Numbered from the stretch's first letter, positions 16,122 to 25,744 are shown. The stretch is 35,161 nucleotides of DNA from Treponema sp. (GCA_031274285.1 JAISQJ010000154.1:1-35161); one strand, 5' to 3'. Numbers and translations are program-made. Notes: generated from the sequence alone by a model not told the origin.

Positions 16122-16790
16122 ATGGCGGAAACGAAAGAAGCCTACAGCCTGGGGGACAGGATCGATAATTTTATCCAAAATAAACGCCGGGGTATCCTTA
16201 TCTGTGCAGGCGCCCTAGTGGTTCTGCTGGCGGCCTTTGTGGGGGCCGCGGCCATCCGGGACAAGCTGAGGGAAAACGCGATCCGGGAGGTAGAAAACTT
16301 TGCCGGCCGTTACGATGAACTGCGTTTTACCATAGCCGATGACACGGAAGCTGCGGCCGCCCTGCTGGAGGAGCTTTCCGCCTTCGCTCCCAAGGCTTCC
16401 GGTTACCCCGGCGCCAGGGCCTACGCCCTTATCGCCGGCATCCGCGGGGACAAGAAGGAATGGGCGGAGGCGGAACAGGCCTGGCGGGAGGCGGCAAAAA
16501 AAGCGGGCCGGAGCTACCTGGCGCCGGTGGCCCTGTTTAACGCGGCCGCGGCCGCGGAAGAGCAGGGGAAGACCGCCGAAGCGATAGCCCTGTACGGCGA
16601 ATGTATTTCGGAATCTTTTCCCTCGTCCCCCCGGGCCCAGTTTGCCATCGGCCGGCTTGAGGAGAAACTGGGAAACCGGGAAAACGCCCTGGCGGCTTAC
16701 CAGGCCCTAAGAACCAACTGGCCCGCTGATACGCTCTGGCGAAACCTCGCCCAATCCCGTATCATTAGTCTGGAAGGAGAAAAACGGTAA
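16122..16790 (+). CDS. Membrane-anchored tetratricopeptide-like protein
   Basis: The 222-residue product (from the ATG at 16122, with AGGAG nine bases upstream; a longer ATG at 16104 would contain that site) has a cytoplasmic start, one membrane helix at about 22-45 (GILICAGALVVLLAAFVGAAA) and an extracytoplasmic helical domain. Helical pairs such as EWAEAEQAWREAAKKAGRSYLAPVALFNAAAAAEEQGKTAEAIALY and QFAIGRLEEKLGNRENALAAYQAL are TPR-like. The layout resembles YfgM-type proteins, which work with the periplasmic chaperone network, but the sequence alone does not prove that. Its stop codon shares a base with the next start (TAATG at 16788-16792). Confidence 0.75.
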   Translation: MAETKEAYSLGDRIDNFIQNKRRGILICAGALVVLLAAFVGAAAIRDKLRENAIREVENFAGRYDELRFTIADDTEAAAALLEELSAFAPKASGYPGARAYALIAGIRGDKKEWAEAEQAWREAAKKAGRSYLAPVALFNAAAAAEEQGKTAEAIALYGECISESFPSSPRAQFAIGRLEEKLGNRENALAAYQALRTNWPADTLWRNLAQSRIISLEGEKR

Positions 16791-17569
16791 TGCGCATAAG
16801 GCCCCTTGGGGGCAGAGTTCTACCGGCCCTTTTGACGGCCCTGTTCCTCCAGTCCTGCGGCATAGAAGCCTATTACTACCTGACCCCCGTTTCCGCGGGC
16901 AACATCGTCAGCAGCGTGAATCAACAGGCGACCATCGCCCTTCCCGGCGTCAGCGCCAGCTATTTTACCAATTTCGCCATGTACTACCGGATCTACGTCA
17001 GCTATTCGAACCGTACCGGTTTTTCCACCAGCGCCCGGGATTTGCAGGATATAAATCCAACCCTGTACTCGGATTATAATTACCTGAGCGCCTATACCAA
17101 CGCTACCAATTCGACCACGGCGAATATCGCTTCCGTCATGGCCAACCGGGGCTACCACCTGCTCCATTTTGAAGAATCCGGGGGGAACGTCTCAAGCGAC
17201 ATCCTTACCAGCCCGGGCGTTCAACTGCAGATTGCCTTTCCCCCCCAGCCGTCGGCAACGTATCCCTATCCCTATCTTAGTTACCAGGGGGGGAGGATCG
17301 CCATGCTCAAACGGTCCAACGGCAACGGGGCTTTCAGTCCGCTTCCGGAGGACCGGTATTTCGTAAACCGGCCTGCGCTTAACGAAGCCGCCAATATTAC
17401 GTCCACCGTAAATGCCGACGTGGTTAACGCGGGCAGCTCTTCCGCCGGCCAGCGCAATACCTACGTGTCGGTGTATATTGTGACCGCCGGCCTCAATGAA
17501 CAAACCTATACGCAAATTTTCAGCATACCCACCTTTGTGGGTATCTTTATGCTTCCCACTTACCAATAA
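16790..17569 (+). CDS. Hypothetical lipoprotein
   Basis: The 259-residue product starts with a lipoprotein signal: basic MRIRPLGGR, hydrophobic VLPALLTALFLQ, then SCG with the lipidated Cys at about 23. The mature part is rich in Asn, Ser, Thr and Tyr (for example SAYTNATNSTTANIASVMANRGYHLLHF) and predicted to be mostly beta strand, as in surface or periplasmic spirochaetal lipoproteins. I recognise no domain. It is translationally coupled to the membrane-anchored TPR-like protein before it, suggesting they act together at the envelope. It is the last gene of the plus-strand cluster. Confidence 0.75.
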   Translation: MRIRPLGGRVLPALLTALFLQSCGIEAYYYLTPVSAGNIVSSVNQQATIALPGVSASYFTNFAMYYRIYVSYSNRTGFSTSARDLQDINPTLYSDYNYLSAYTNATNSTTANIASVMANRGYHLLHFEESGGNVSSDILTSPGVQLQIAFPPQPSATYPYPYLSYQGGRIAMLKRSNGNGAFSPLPEDRYFVNRPALNEAANITSTVNADVVNAGSSSAGQRNTYVSVYIVTAGLNEQTYTQIFSIPTFVGIFMLPTYQ

Positions 17570-17670
17570 GGGGGAGGCCGGCACTTGGGACCGGGTAACA
17601 TTTTAAATTTGGCCAATTTGCCATATGTCCATTACTAATCATAATGTATGTTCTGTCTACTTCAACTATT

Positions 17671-17714
17671 AAAATTAGGGCCTTGGGTAACGCCGCCAAA
17701 GCACCCCAAGGCCC
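17671..17714 (-). terminator. Strong terminator of the mre-PBP2-rodA operon
   Basis: GGGCCTTGGG (17678-17687) and CCCAAGGCCC (17705-17714) form a perfect 10-bp stem. Read on the minus strand it is followed by TAATTTTAAT. It lies about 20 bp beyond the stop of the radical SAM gene, in the gap between convergent transcription units, and may also slow plus-strand readthrough. Confidence 0.65.
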
Positions 17715-17732
17715 CGCACAAGTCCGGTAGAA

Positions 17733-20189
17733 CTAGGCGGGCCCGCCGGGATAGAGTCGGCGGTAAACATCGAAGTAGGAAAAGCCCCCGTCATCGGGGC
17801 TTTCCGGATACCGGGCCAGAACTGCCAGCCGTTTAAGGTCCCGAATAAGGATGCCGGAGCGGCCGCCGCCGGACGCCATGTCAGGGCCGCCGGGCCGCAG
17901 CGTCAGGACCTCGGCGCGGAACTCCTTTTCCTCCTGCCGGGGGACCCGGCGGCGGGTCTTCGTATCCCCATCCTGCCTTTCATACTCAAAGCCCCAGAGC
18001 AGGGAGGAAAGGGAATGTTTTTTTTCGCCCGGGGGGATAACATAATTTTCCGCCCTGGTAAGGACGAATCCCTGGGGAAGATTTTGGTTAAGCCTGTCCA
18101 TAAAAAGGCCCGCGTCGATAAAATCTTCGGTGTCCACGGCGGCAACTTCGGCCTCCGAGGGGATGCCCAGGGACAGGGGCGCCACAATTTCCAGCCTGGG
18201 CAGGGGGTTAAACCCTTCGGAATAGAGGACCGGAATAGCGGAGCGCAGAAAGGCCATGGAGAACAGTTCCACCACCGAAAGGTGGGCATGGAACACCGCG
18301 GTCCCGGTTTTCCTGAACGAAAAAACTATCCGCCAAGTCCCCCGGCCGGGGACAACCTGGTCCTTTTCAGTCTCAAGTTCAACTTTGTTCTGTATGGTAT
18401 TCTGTACAATACCCCCCTGGGAACCGCATATTCCACAAGGGTGTGTACATTTTTCAGTACAGGGTAAGGTAATAAGCCGATCGCTTGACCGGGAATTTTC
18501 AGAAAAAAGATAGTCGGCGGCCACGCCGCTCTTGATAAAATCCCAGGGGAGGGCCTCCCCTGCCCCCCATCCCCGGAGAATCTGCTCTACCTGGCCGGGG
18601 TGGGCCGCCAGAACCTGCTGCCAAATATCCTTGCGGATACTATCCTGCCATGCGTCCAGCCGGCAGCCCGAGGCCCAGGCCTGTTCGATACTATCCGCAG
18701 TGCCCGCGTCTCCCCGGCTCAGGATTCCTTCGATCAGGGATACCAGAGGATCGGAAACACTCACCTTGTGGCCCGCGCTCTTTAGGCGGCTGCGGATACG
18801 GTTCAGGGTTTCCCCGGCCTCCTCAAGGCCCAACTGGGGCATCCGCTGGTAGGGGGTATGGGGCTTGGGCACGAAGATTCCCACGTTGATGCTAAAGTGC
18901 AGGCCGGTTCTGCGGGCCGCCTCCAGGATAAAGGACACCATGGCCTCGGAGACTTCCGCCCCCGGTCCGGAGGGGGAGCTTTCGCCGCTGGCGGGGAACT
19001 CCGGGGGCAGGCCGATCATGAAATAGAATTTGGCCCCCCGCCAGCCGCTGCCCCGGGCCTTCTTGAGAATCGCAGTAACGCTGTCCAGGGAGACTTCTTT
19101 GTTGATAGCCATCTGGCGGGATTCTTCCGGGGTTTCCACCGCAAAGGTAAGGCCGCTTTTGCGGACCCTGGAGATCTTTTCCAGGAGGGGAAGCGAAAAG
19201 GTGGAAACCCGCAGGGAGGGAAGCTGGAAGGATACGTGGGCGCCGGAGAAAGATTCGTTAAGGGAATCCACCAGCGCTTCCAGATTTTGATAGTCCCCGG
19301 TGGAAAGGGAGGACAGGCTTATCTCCCGGTACCCTCCCTTGCGGATAAAATCCCCGGTTTCCTGCCGGATCACCGGGGCGCTTTTTTGCCGCATGGGCCG
19401 GTACCAGAACCCCGCATGGCAGAAGCGGCAGCCGTTGGGACAGCCCCGCATGATCTCTACCGCCCCGTGATGCTGCACCACCTTCATGCTGGGGACGGGA
19501 AAGACCGCGGCCCTGGCCGGGGCCCGGGCAAAATCCCGGTCGATCCCCCGCCGGGCATCCTCCTTTCCCCAGGTCCAAACACAGGGATGCCGCGCCAGGA
19601 CGGAAAGGAGCCTTCCCCTGCCCTCCTTTTTCAGGGCCGCCAGTTCCTCCATAAGCGTAAAAAAACCGGCCTCCGCCTCCCCTATCCAAAAGGCGTCGAT
19701 AAAGGCGGCATAGGGCAGGGGGTTGGAAACACAGGGGCCGCCCATAATAACAACCGGGTCCCCCTCCCCTCTCCGGTCCCGGCGGATCGGAATCCCCCCC
19801 AGGTCCAGCATGGTAAGGACCGAGGTAATGCCCAATTCGTATCCCAGGGTAAAGAGCAGGACATCGAGCCGCCCCAGGGGGACGCCGGTATCAAGGGTAT
19901 AGAGGGGCAGGGACCGCTCCCGCAGGAGGGCCTCAAAATCGGGGGCCGGGGCGAAAACCCGGTCGCAGGAAATGCCGGGCAGTTCATTCAGGCGGTTGTA
20001 GATGATCCGCAGGGCCTGGTTTGACATGCCTATTTCGTAGAGATCGGGAAAGGCAATGGCGGTTTGGAAGGGAGCGCCGGGCCGGGCCAGCCTGCCGTAT
20101 TCGCCGCCCGTGTAACGGGCCGGTTTTTCTACGGCAAGCAGGGCCGCGCCCAGGTCCCGGACCGGATCAATGGGTGTAACGCCGGACAT
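17733..20189 (-). CDS. Radical SAM protein (TIGR03960 type) fused to DUF2344 (TIGR03936)
   Basis: An 818-residue protein of unknown reaction. An N-terminal part resembling B12-binding radical SAM enzymes (about 1-200) precedes the radical SAM core, whose 4Fe-4S motif is Cys250-x3-Cys254-x2-Cys257 in CPNGCRFC. Near 570-590 a second cluster, CTEKCTHPCGICG, may hold another metal site. From about 605 the DUF2344 domain starts (VFSFRKTGTAVFHAHLSVVELFSMAFLRSAIPVLYSEGFNPLP). In many Firmicutes these two parts are separate adjacent genes, often near RNase E/G; here they are one chain. It overlaps rodA by 23 bp and is the last gene of the cell-shape operon. A role in RNA or tRNA modification is speculation. 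Confidence 0.88.
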   Translation of the reverse strand: MSGVTPIDPVRDLGAALLAVEKPARYTGGEYGRLARPGAPFQTAIAFPDLYEIGMSNQALRIIYNRLNELPGISCDRVFAPAPDFEALLRERSLPLYTLDTGVPLGRLDVLLFTLGYELGITSVLTMLDLGGIPIRRDRRGEGDPVVIMGGPCVSNPLPYAAFIDAFWIGEAEAGFFTLMEELAALKKEGRGRLLSVLARHPCVWTWGKEDARRGIDRDFARAPARAAVFPVPSMKVVQHHGAVEIMRGCPNGCRFCHAGFWYRPMRQKSAPVIRQETGDFIRKGGYREISLSSLSTGDYQNLEALVDSLNESFSGAHVSFQLPSLRVSTFSLPLLEKISRVRKSGLTFAVETPEESRQMAINKEVSLDSVTAILKKARGSGWRGAKFYFMIGLPPEFPASGESSPSGPGAEVSEAMVSFILEAARRTGLHFSINVGIFVPKPHTPYQRMPQLGLEEAGETLNRIRSRLKSAGHKVSVSDPLVSLIEGILSRGDAGTADSIEQAWASGCRLDAWQDSIRKDIWQQVLAAHPGQVEQILRGWGAGEALPWDFIKSGVAADYLFSENSRSSDRLITLPCTEKCTHPCGICGSQGGIVQNTIQNKVELETEKDQVVPGRGTWRIVFSFRKTGTAVFHAHLSVVELFSMAFLRSAIPVLYSEGFNPLPRLEIVAPLSLGIPSEAEVAAVDTEDFIDAGLFMDRLNQNLPQGFVLTRAENYVIPPGEKKHSLSSLLWGFEYERQDGDTKTRRRVPRQEEKEFRAEVLTLRPGGPDMASGGGRSGILIRDLKRLAVLARYPESPDDGGFSYFDVYRRLYPGGPA

Positions 20190-21477
20190 AGATACTCAGG
20201 GACAGGCCGATCCCGGTCATGGCGGAAATAACCGACGATCCGCCGTAGGACATCAGGAGCAGGGGTATGCCGGTAATCGGCATGATCCCCATGGTCATTC
20301 CCACATTGATAAGAAAATGAAAAAGGTACATCCCCGCCAGCCCCGCGGCAATATAGGCGCCGAACGAATCGGAGGTAACCTTGACGATCCTGATAAGCCT
20401 TAGGCAGATCAGCAGAAAAAGGGCGAATACCAACAGTCCCCCCAACAGTCCCCATTCTTCGGTAAAGATGGAAAAAATAAAATCCGTACTCTGCTGGGGT
20501 AAGAAGCGGTAATGACTCTGGGTACCCTGGAGGTAGCCCTTCCCTACCAGCCCCCCGGAGCCGATGGCGGTAATGGATTGAATAATATTCCAGCCCGCGC
20601 CCTGGGGGTCCACGTCGGGATCCAAAAATACGATGAGCCGCATGATCTGGTATTCCTTCAACACCTGCCGTCCCACAAAGGACAGGCCCAGGGATAAAAT
20701 TACCGCCATGGAACCGTAGAGAATCCAGAAGAAGTAGTGTTTCTTGTAACGTAAAAAACCGACCAGGGCAATGATCGCGATAAAACCCAGGGCGATCATG
20801 ACGCTGAGGATAAAACGGGAATTGGTCAGCACTTCCAGCGCGGGCATGGTATTATGCATGATATACCGCTGCCACAGGGGGAGCACCAGGAGCACACCGG
20901 TAACGCTGATGCAAGCCGCCAGAAACAGGATGTACCGGATGGATACGCCGGCGACAAAGGTCATGGTAAACAGGATGGGAATAAAAACCAGGGAGGTGCC
21001 AAGGTCAGGCTGGATAAGGATTACCCCCATGGGGGCCAGGACAATGGCGCAGGAAACCAGGAAGCGGGAAAATGCCGCCGGGGAACGGCGGGTATCATCC
21101 AGATACCGGGCGAGCAGAAGAATCGTGGTAATTTTGGCGAATTCGGAGGGTTGGATACCGAAACTGCCCACCCCTATCCAGGCCCGGGCCCCGCTCACCA
21201 TTTTTCCGTACCGGCAGGTGTAGATCAGCAGGGCCAGGGCGCCGAAATAAAGGTAAACCGTAATATTCCTAAGACGGCGGTAATTGACCATGGCAAGGGC
21301 CAGGGCGATAAGCAGACCCGATGCGGCCCAGATAATCTGCCGCTGGTACTCCCGGGAAACAAGGGTCCCCGTGGACGTAATGCCGGAAGAATAGATAAAC
21401 AGGATGCCAAAGACGGAAAGAATCGCCGCGGCCAGGAGCAGAAAATAATCAATTTCCAAAAGATCCCTGGCCCTCAT
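20167..21477 (-). CDS. rodA: Peptidoglycan glycosyltransferase RodA (SEDS family)
   Basis: Polymerises lipid II into glycan strands for side-wall elongation, paired with the transpeptidase PBP2. The 436-residue protein is an integral membrane protein with about ten spans. SEDS landmarks are visible: ARAWIGVGSFGIQPSEFAKI (about 100-120), LIQPDLGTSLVFIPI, the long extracytoplasmic loop with DPDVDPQGAGWNIIQSITAIGSGGLVGKGYLQGTQS, and FLPQQSTDFIFSIFTEEWGLLGG. The Asp in IQPDLG is the conserved catalytic candidate. Its ATG overlaps the PBP2 stop as ATGA (21474-21477), and pairing with PBP2 and mreBCD makes RodA rather than FtsW the right name. Confidence 0.95.
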   Translation of the reverse strand: MRARDLLEIDYFLLLAAAILSVFGILFIYSSGITSTGTLVSREYQRQIIWAASGLLIALALAMVNYRRLRNITVYLYFGALALLIYTCRYGKMVSGARAWIGVGSFGIQPSEFAKITTILLLARYLDDTRRSPAAFSRFLVSCAIVLAPMGVILIQPDLGTSLVFIPILFTMTFVAGVSIRYILFLAACISVTGVLLVLPLWQRYIMHNTMPALEVLTNSRFILSVMIALGFIAIIALVGFLRYKKHYFFWILYGSMAVILSLGLSFVGRQVLKEYQIMRLIVFLDPDVDPQGAGWNIIQSITAIGSGGLVGKGYLQGTQSHYRFLPQQSTDFIFSIFTEEWGLLGGLLVFALFLLICLRLIRIVKVTSDSFGAYIAAGLAGMYLFHFLINVGMTMGIMPITGIPLLLMSYGGSSVISAMTGIGLSLSIYVRRYTH

Positions 21478-23351
21478 TCACGCCTCCCCTGCACGGGCAT
21501 AAGGTATTGGAGCCCCAGGGCGGCCACCGCTTCTTCGTAGCTTTGGTCCGCGAATATACCCTGAAAGATGATTGCCGATGCGTAGGGGGCCCACCATTCC
21601 CAGGAATTGGCGGCCTCCACGATGATGGAAACCACGATCTGCTCCTCCGGGTCTTCCGCATCGTAGGGGGCATAGGCGGCAAACCAGGAATGCCAGCGAT
21701 CCTGGAGCCCCACCTCGCCGGTTCCCGTTTTTCCGGCGATTTCCACGGTTCTGATATTCAGGGGAAACCGGGCCGTTCCCTCGCTGATCACCCCCCGCAT
21801 ATCCTTTCTTACGGCGGCGAATACCTTGTTATCGACACTGCTTTCATGGAGCAGTTCCGGCCGGATACTCTGTTCCACCGCGCCGGAAATAGGATCGCGG
21901 ACTTCCTTGAGCAGGTGGGGTTTGTAGACCGTGCCGTCATTAACCACCATGGACACCATATTGGCCATCTGGATAGGGGTTACCAGGGTATACCCCTGGC
22001 CGATGGACATATTCATCGTGTCTCCCCCCTGCCAGCGCTCGTGGTAGCGCCGTTCCTTCCATTGGGGGGTGGGGATGAATCCCGCTATTTCCCCCGGAAG
22101 ATCGATGCCCGTAGATTTGCCGAAACCGTAATCCATGGCGTAAGATACGATACGCTCCACCTCCAGGTGTTCCCGGCCCACGGTCCAGTAATAAATATCG
22201 CAGGATTGGGCCATGGCCTGGTGCAGGTTAAGCCTTCCGTGGCCGGGCCGCCTGATATGGCAGCGCCACTGCCGGTCCCCATAGCTTATCTCCCCCTGGC
22301 AATCCACCAACTGCTCGGCGGGGAAGGCGTTTTCCGCCAGAATCCCCGTGGTCATAACGATTTTGAAGGTGGAGGCCGGGGGGTAATTCGACTGGATGGC
22401 CCGGTTTATAAAGGGTTTGTTGGGATCGTTCGAGAGGGCCTGGTATTCGGCGCCCAGGTCGCTGCGGTTAAAGATGTTGGGATCGTACCAGGGATAGGAA
22501 ACCATGGCGAGAATCTCCCCCGTGGCGGGCTGCAGGATCACAACGGCCCCCATGCGCGGCCCCAGGGCCTTCTCCGCCAGGGTTTGCATGGAACGGTCGA
22601 TGGTAAGGACCAGATTCTTCCCCATGACCGGCGCTTCCCTGATACTGTTGCTGTTCCCCGCGATACGCCGTCCCCGGACATCCACGGTACGGGTTTCCTG
22701 ACCCCGCTTTCCCCTCAAAATTTCATCGTACTGCCGCTCAATGCCCGCCTTGCCGATCACGTCCCCCTGCTGGTAGCCCCAGTTGTAGAGCATGGTAAGC
22801 TCGTCCCTGGTGATGTCCCCCACGTAACCCAGGACATGGGAAAGGCTCCCCGAATCCGCATAATTGCGCATGGGCTTTGACTGCCAGGAAACCCCTGGCA
22901 GGGTGTCCACCTGTTCCGCCAGCGCGGCAATGAGGGGAAGGCTTATATTGACCGCTATTTCAACGGGCTGGTAAAGGTAGTAATACTGGGGAGGGATCTT
23001 ACGATCTATCTGTTCCCGGCCTATCCCCAGGATCGCGGCCACACGGTTAAAGAGATTCTCAATTTCATCACGGGGTACCTCCGCGGGGGTAATGCTGACG
23101 GCAAAGGAATCGGTATTCATGGCCAGGGGCCGGCTAAAGGCCCGGTCAAAGATTTCCCCACGCTGGGCGGGGATCACCGTGGTTCTGCGGACGATATTCT
23201 GCGCCCGGGAACGGTAGAATTCCCCGCTCAGTATCTGCATGCTGAACAGCCTGGCCGCGTACAGCACAAAAACGGCGATAAAAAAAACACGCAGTATCCG
23301 TATCCGGTTTTCGGGCCTGTCTCCGGCGCCGTCTTCGTCAAGCTGGGGCAT
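21474..23351 (-). CDS. mrdA: Penicillin-binding protein 2 (elongation transpeptidase)
   Basis: The class B transpeptidase that cross-links side-wall peptidoglycan made by RodA. The 625-residue protein has a short cytoplasmic tail, one membrane anchor (about 18-38, ILRVFFIAVFVLYAARLFSMQIL), a dimerisation/pedestal domain, and the penicillin-binding domain. The three active-site motifs are complete: Ser327-x-x-Lys330 in PASTFK, SCD in AQSCDIYYW, and KTGT in AGKTGTGEVG. The active serine position is almost the same as E. coli PBP2 (330). It is preceded by mreD with a one-base overlap and followed by rodA. Confidence 0.95.
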   Translation of the reverse strand: MPQLDEDGAGDRPENRIRILRVFFIAVFVLYAARLFSMQILSGEFYRSRAQNIVRRTTVIPAQRGEIFDRAFSRPLAMNTDSFAVSITPAEVPRDEIENLFNRVAAILGIGREQIDRKIPPQYYYLYQPVEIAVNISLPLIAALAEQVDTLPGVSWQSKPMRNYADSGSLSHVLGYVGDITRDELTMLYNWGYQQGDVIGKAGIERQYDEILRGKRGQETRTVDVRGRRIAGNSNSIREAPVMGKNLVLTIDRSMQTLAEKALGPRMGAVVILQPATGEILAMVSYPWYDPNIFNRSDLGAEYQALSNDPNKPFINRAIQSNYPPASTFKIVMTTGILAENAFPAEQLVDCQGEISYGDRQWRCHIRRPGHGRLNLHQAMAQSCDIYYWTVGREHLEVERIVSYAMDYGFGKSTGIDLPGEIAGFIPTPQWKERRYHERWQGGDTMNMSIGQGYTLVTPIQMANMVSMVVNDGTVYKPHLLKEVRDPISGAVEQSIRPELLHESSVDNKVFAAVRKDMRGVISEGTARFPLNIRTVEIAGKTGTGEVGLQDRWHSWFAAYAPYDAEDPEEQIVVSIIVEAANSWEWWAPYASAIIFQGIFADQSYEEAVAALGLQYLMPVQGRRE

Positions 23352-23854
23352 TACGCGTCACCTTTCCTTACCAGGAGGGGATGGAATAATTTTAGTAAGC
23401 CAAAGAGCAGGGGGGCGCTGAGGGTATTAAACATAAGCTCTATCCACAGGGTAGGGGCCGACAGGGAATAGGCGGAGACCGCTCCGGCCAGAAGGAAATG
23501 GAGCAGCATGCGCATCAGGGCCTTGAGTATGGTCGCCGCGGCGCAGAGGATCATGGGGAGAAATACGGTATCAAGAAAAAAGGTTCCCTTGAGCAGGCCC
23601 GCGGCCGCGCCTACGACGGTACGGATAAGGGCGTTCAGACCCAGGGGGGCATTGGAAATAAAATCCAGAAGGAGGCCGGAGCAGAAACCCGTAAGCTGGC
23701 CGGTCATGACGCCGTTCACGTAGGCGCTGTACACGATGATCCCCAGGGTAAGGTCCGGAACGGTGTGGTACAGGGCAATCCGGCGGAGCAGGGTTGATTG
23801 GAGCAGGGCCGCGGCCAGGGAAAAAACCGAGGCCCAGGCTACGTTCTTAGCCAT
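23351..23854 (-). CDS. mreD: Rod shape-determining protein MreD
   Basis: Small integral membrane protein of the elongasome, connecting MreC to PBP2/RodA. From the ATG at 23854 (GGGGAG five bases upstream) the product is 167 residues, the usual MreD size, with five or six hydrophobic segments (VFSLAAALLQSTLL, DLTLGIIVYSAYV, TGFCSGLLLDFISN, IELMFNTLSAPLLFGLLKLF). The segment FCSGLLLDFISNAPLGLNAL is typical of the family. A longer frame reaching 23962 runs over the mreC gene and is not credible as a start. It overlaps mreC by 8 bp. Confidence 0.9.
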   Translation of the reverse strand: MAKNVAWASVFSLAAALLQSTLLRRIALYHTVPDLTLGIIVYSAYVNGVMTGQLTGFCSGLLLDFISNAPLGLNALIRTVVGAAAGLLKGTFFLDTVFLPMILCAAATILKALMRMLLHFLLAGAVSAYSLSAPTLWIELMFNTLSAPLLFGLLKLFHPLLVRKGDA

Positions 23855-24710
23855 CCTGCTCCCCCTGCCCGATGACAAACACGTATTCAAGCCGGGAAAA
23901 GTCAATGACCGTTTCCAGTTCAACCTCCATGGATATTTCATTCTCCTGGTAGTGGACGGCATTAACCCGTCCCAGGGTAATCCCTCCGGGGTAAACCCCG
24001 CCCATACCGTTGCTGACGATCAGGTCTCCCCGGCTTATCTCGTCCCGGGCCCGTTTCTGAATAAACCGCATCCGCAGGGGGAGATCGGGGCTGCCCTGGC
24101 CTTCCACAATGCCGTCATACCGGGACACGGAAAACCGGGAGGCCACAAAGGAACTGACATCGTAGACGGGCATCACCAGGCTTTCAAACTGGCCGGTCTG
24201 GATAACCTTACCCACCAGGCCCTGGGCGCCGTTTTGCCACGCGATTACCGCCATGTTGTTCTCCACCCCCGACTGCCTGCCCTTGTTGATCACCAGGGCG
24301 GAAAAAAGGTTGTCCGGGTCCCGGCCTATGATCTCCGCGGGGATGTGGCGGTACGTTAAGGACCGGGAAAAACCCAACTGCTCCTTTAAGCGGAGGTTTT
24401 CCTGCCTAATCTCCGCCGCGGTCCGCTCGAGCTGCTCGTACCGGGCAACCCGGTCGGCCAGCTCCGTATATTCCCGGCGCAGGGTGGAGAGTTCCCGGAC
24501 GGAAAGGACGGTACGGGAAACAAAGGAACTTAAGCCGTGAATGCCGCCCCGCATGCCGGAAAAGAGGCTGAGTCCCATATCCTTGACATCGACAACAAAA
24601 CTGCGGGTGGAAAAGAGGAGCAGTGAAAAGGACCCGAGCACCAGGGCGGCAAAGACATAGGAGGCCGGCCCCAGACGGGAGCGGTACTTTTTCTTTTCCC
24701 TGATTGCCAT
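23847..24710 (-). CDS. mreC: Rod shape-determining protein MreC
   Basis: Periplasmic scaffold that activates PBP2-RodA and ties them to MreB. The 287-residue protein has a short basic cytoplasmic start, one membrane helix (about 15-34, SYVFAALVLGSFSLLLFSTRS), a coiled coil (about 65-110, ELSTLRREYTELADRVARYEQLERTAAEIRQENLRLKEQL) and two beta barrels typified by AEIIGRDPDNLFSALVINKGRQSGV and GDLIVSNGMGGVYPGGITLGRV. All family landmarks are present. It lies 5 bp after mreB and overlaps mreD. Confidence 0.95.
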   Translation of the reverse strand: MAIREKKKYRSRLGPASYVFAALVLGSFSLLLFSTRSFVVDVKDMGLSLFSGMRGGIHGLSSFVSRTVLSVRELSTLRREYTELADRVARYEQLERTAAEIRQENLRLKEQLGFSRSLTYRHIPAEIIGRDPDNLFSALVINKGRQSGVENNMAVIAWQNGAQGLVGKVIQTGQFESLVMPVYDVSSFVASRFSVSRYDGIVEGQGSPDLPLRMRFIQKRARDEISRGDLIVSNGMGGVYPGGITLGRVNAVHYQENEISMEVELETVIDFSRLEYVFVIGQGEQDG

Positions 24711-24715
24711 TCCCC

Positions 24716-25744
24716 TTAACCGTTCAGATTATCATAAATGCTGCGGGTATTATCAAAACCTCTGGCGTGCTCGAAATATAATCCCGCGCCCAGGGCAACA
24801 CAATCCATGGGAGATTCCGCCAGAATCACGGGAACCCCCGTTTCCTTGGCGATAAGCTTGTCCAGGCCCTTGAGGAGGGAGCCCCCCCCGGTCATGACGA
24901 TACCCCGGTCCACGATATCCGCCGCCAGTTCGGGGGGGGTTTTCCCCAGGGTCGCCTTGATCTCTTCCACGATTTGGGTGATAGGATCGTGCAGCGCGTC
25001 CCGCACTTCCACGGAATCTATCTCCAGGCGCCTGGGCAGGCCCGTAATGGCGTCGTTGCCCCGTATCTCCACCTTCTCGATGGTCTTGTCCGGCGATGCG
25101 TTTCCTATGTTGATCTTAAGGGTTTCCGCGGTCTGCTCGCCGATGATGAGGTTGTGGACGCTGCGGACGTGCTTAATAATGGCCTCGTTGAATTCATCCC
25201 CCCCCAGGCGTATCGCGTTGGTAACCACCATGCCCCCCAGGGATATGACCGATATTTCCGTGGTTCCCCCGCCGATGTCGCAGATCATGTGGCCCGCGGG
25301 TTCAAAAATCGGTATCCCCGCGCCGATGGCCGCGGCCCGGCTTTCCTCTATGACGATGACATCGCGGGCGCCGGCCTTGAGCGCGCTTTCCTCTACCGCC
25401 CGCCGTTCCACCTCGGTGATGCAGGAGGGGATGCCGATGACCATCCGGGGCTTAAAGAAGCGGTACCGGGGCAGGGTCTTGCGGATAAAGTGCCGCATCA
25501 TCTTTTCCGTGGATTCCAGGTCCGCGATGACGCCGTCCCGCAGGGGCCTGATGGCTATGATGTCCTCCGGGGTCTTCCAGAGCATCCGCTTGGCATCAGC
25601 CCCGACAGCCACCACCTTCTTGGTACCCCGTTCCACGGCCACCACCGAGGGCTCGTTGAGTACGATACCCCTGCCCCTAATGTAAATCAGGGTGTTGCAG
25701 GTGCCTAAATCTATCCCAATATCCGAAGAACTCTTTCCAAACAT
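24716..25744 (-). CDS. mreB: Rod shape-determining actin homologue MreB
   Basis: Bacterial actin that forms membrane-bound filaments and guides side-wall synthesis. The 342-residue protein shows the actin ATPase motifs: phosphate-1 [14 protein letters not shown] (about 9-22), connect-1, phosphate-2 [17 protein letters not shown] (about 158-174) and the adenosine motif [15 protein letters not shown] (about 285-299). [14 protein letters not shown] matches the family. A run of eight G ends four bases before the ATG and should act as the Shine-Dalgarno. In spirochaetes MreB works alongside the flagellar helix that shapes the cell. Confidence 0.96.
   Translation of the reverse strand: MFGKSSSDIGIDLGTCNTLIYIRGRGIVLNEPSVVAVERGTKKVVAVGADAKRMLWKTPEDIIAIRPLRDGVIADLESTEKMMRHFIRKTLPRYRFFKPRMVIGIPSCITEVERRAVEESALKAGARDVIVIEESRAAAIGAGIPIFEPAGHMICDIGGGTTEISVISLGGMVVTNAIRLGGDEFNEAIIKHVRSVHNLIIGEQTAETLKINIGNASPDKTIEKVEIRGNDAITGLPRRLEIDSVEVRDALHDPITQIVEEIKATLGKTPPELAADIVDRGIVMTGGGSLLKGLDKLIAKETGVPVILAESPMDCVALGAGLYFEHARGFDNTRSIYDNLNG

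Noticed and set aside
17594-17607. GGTAACATTTTAAA shared with 34461-34474 as a possible IS end
   Set aside because: A few shared 14-mers are expected by chance in 35 kb, and no longer match or target duplication surrounds them.
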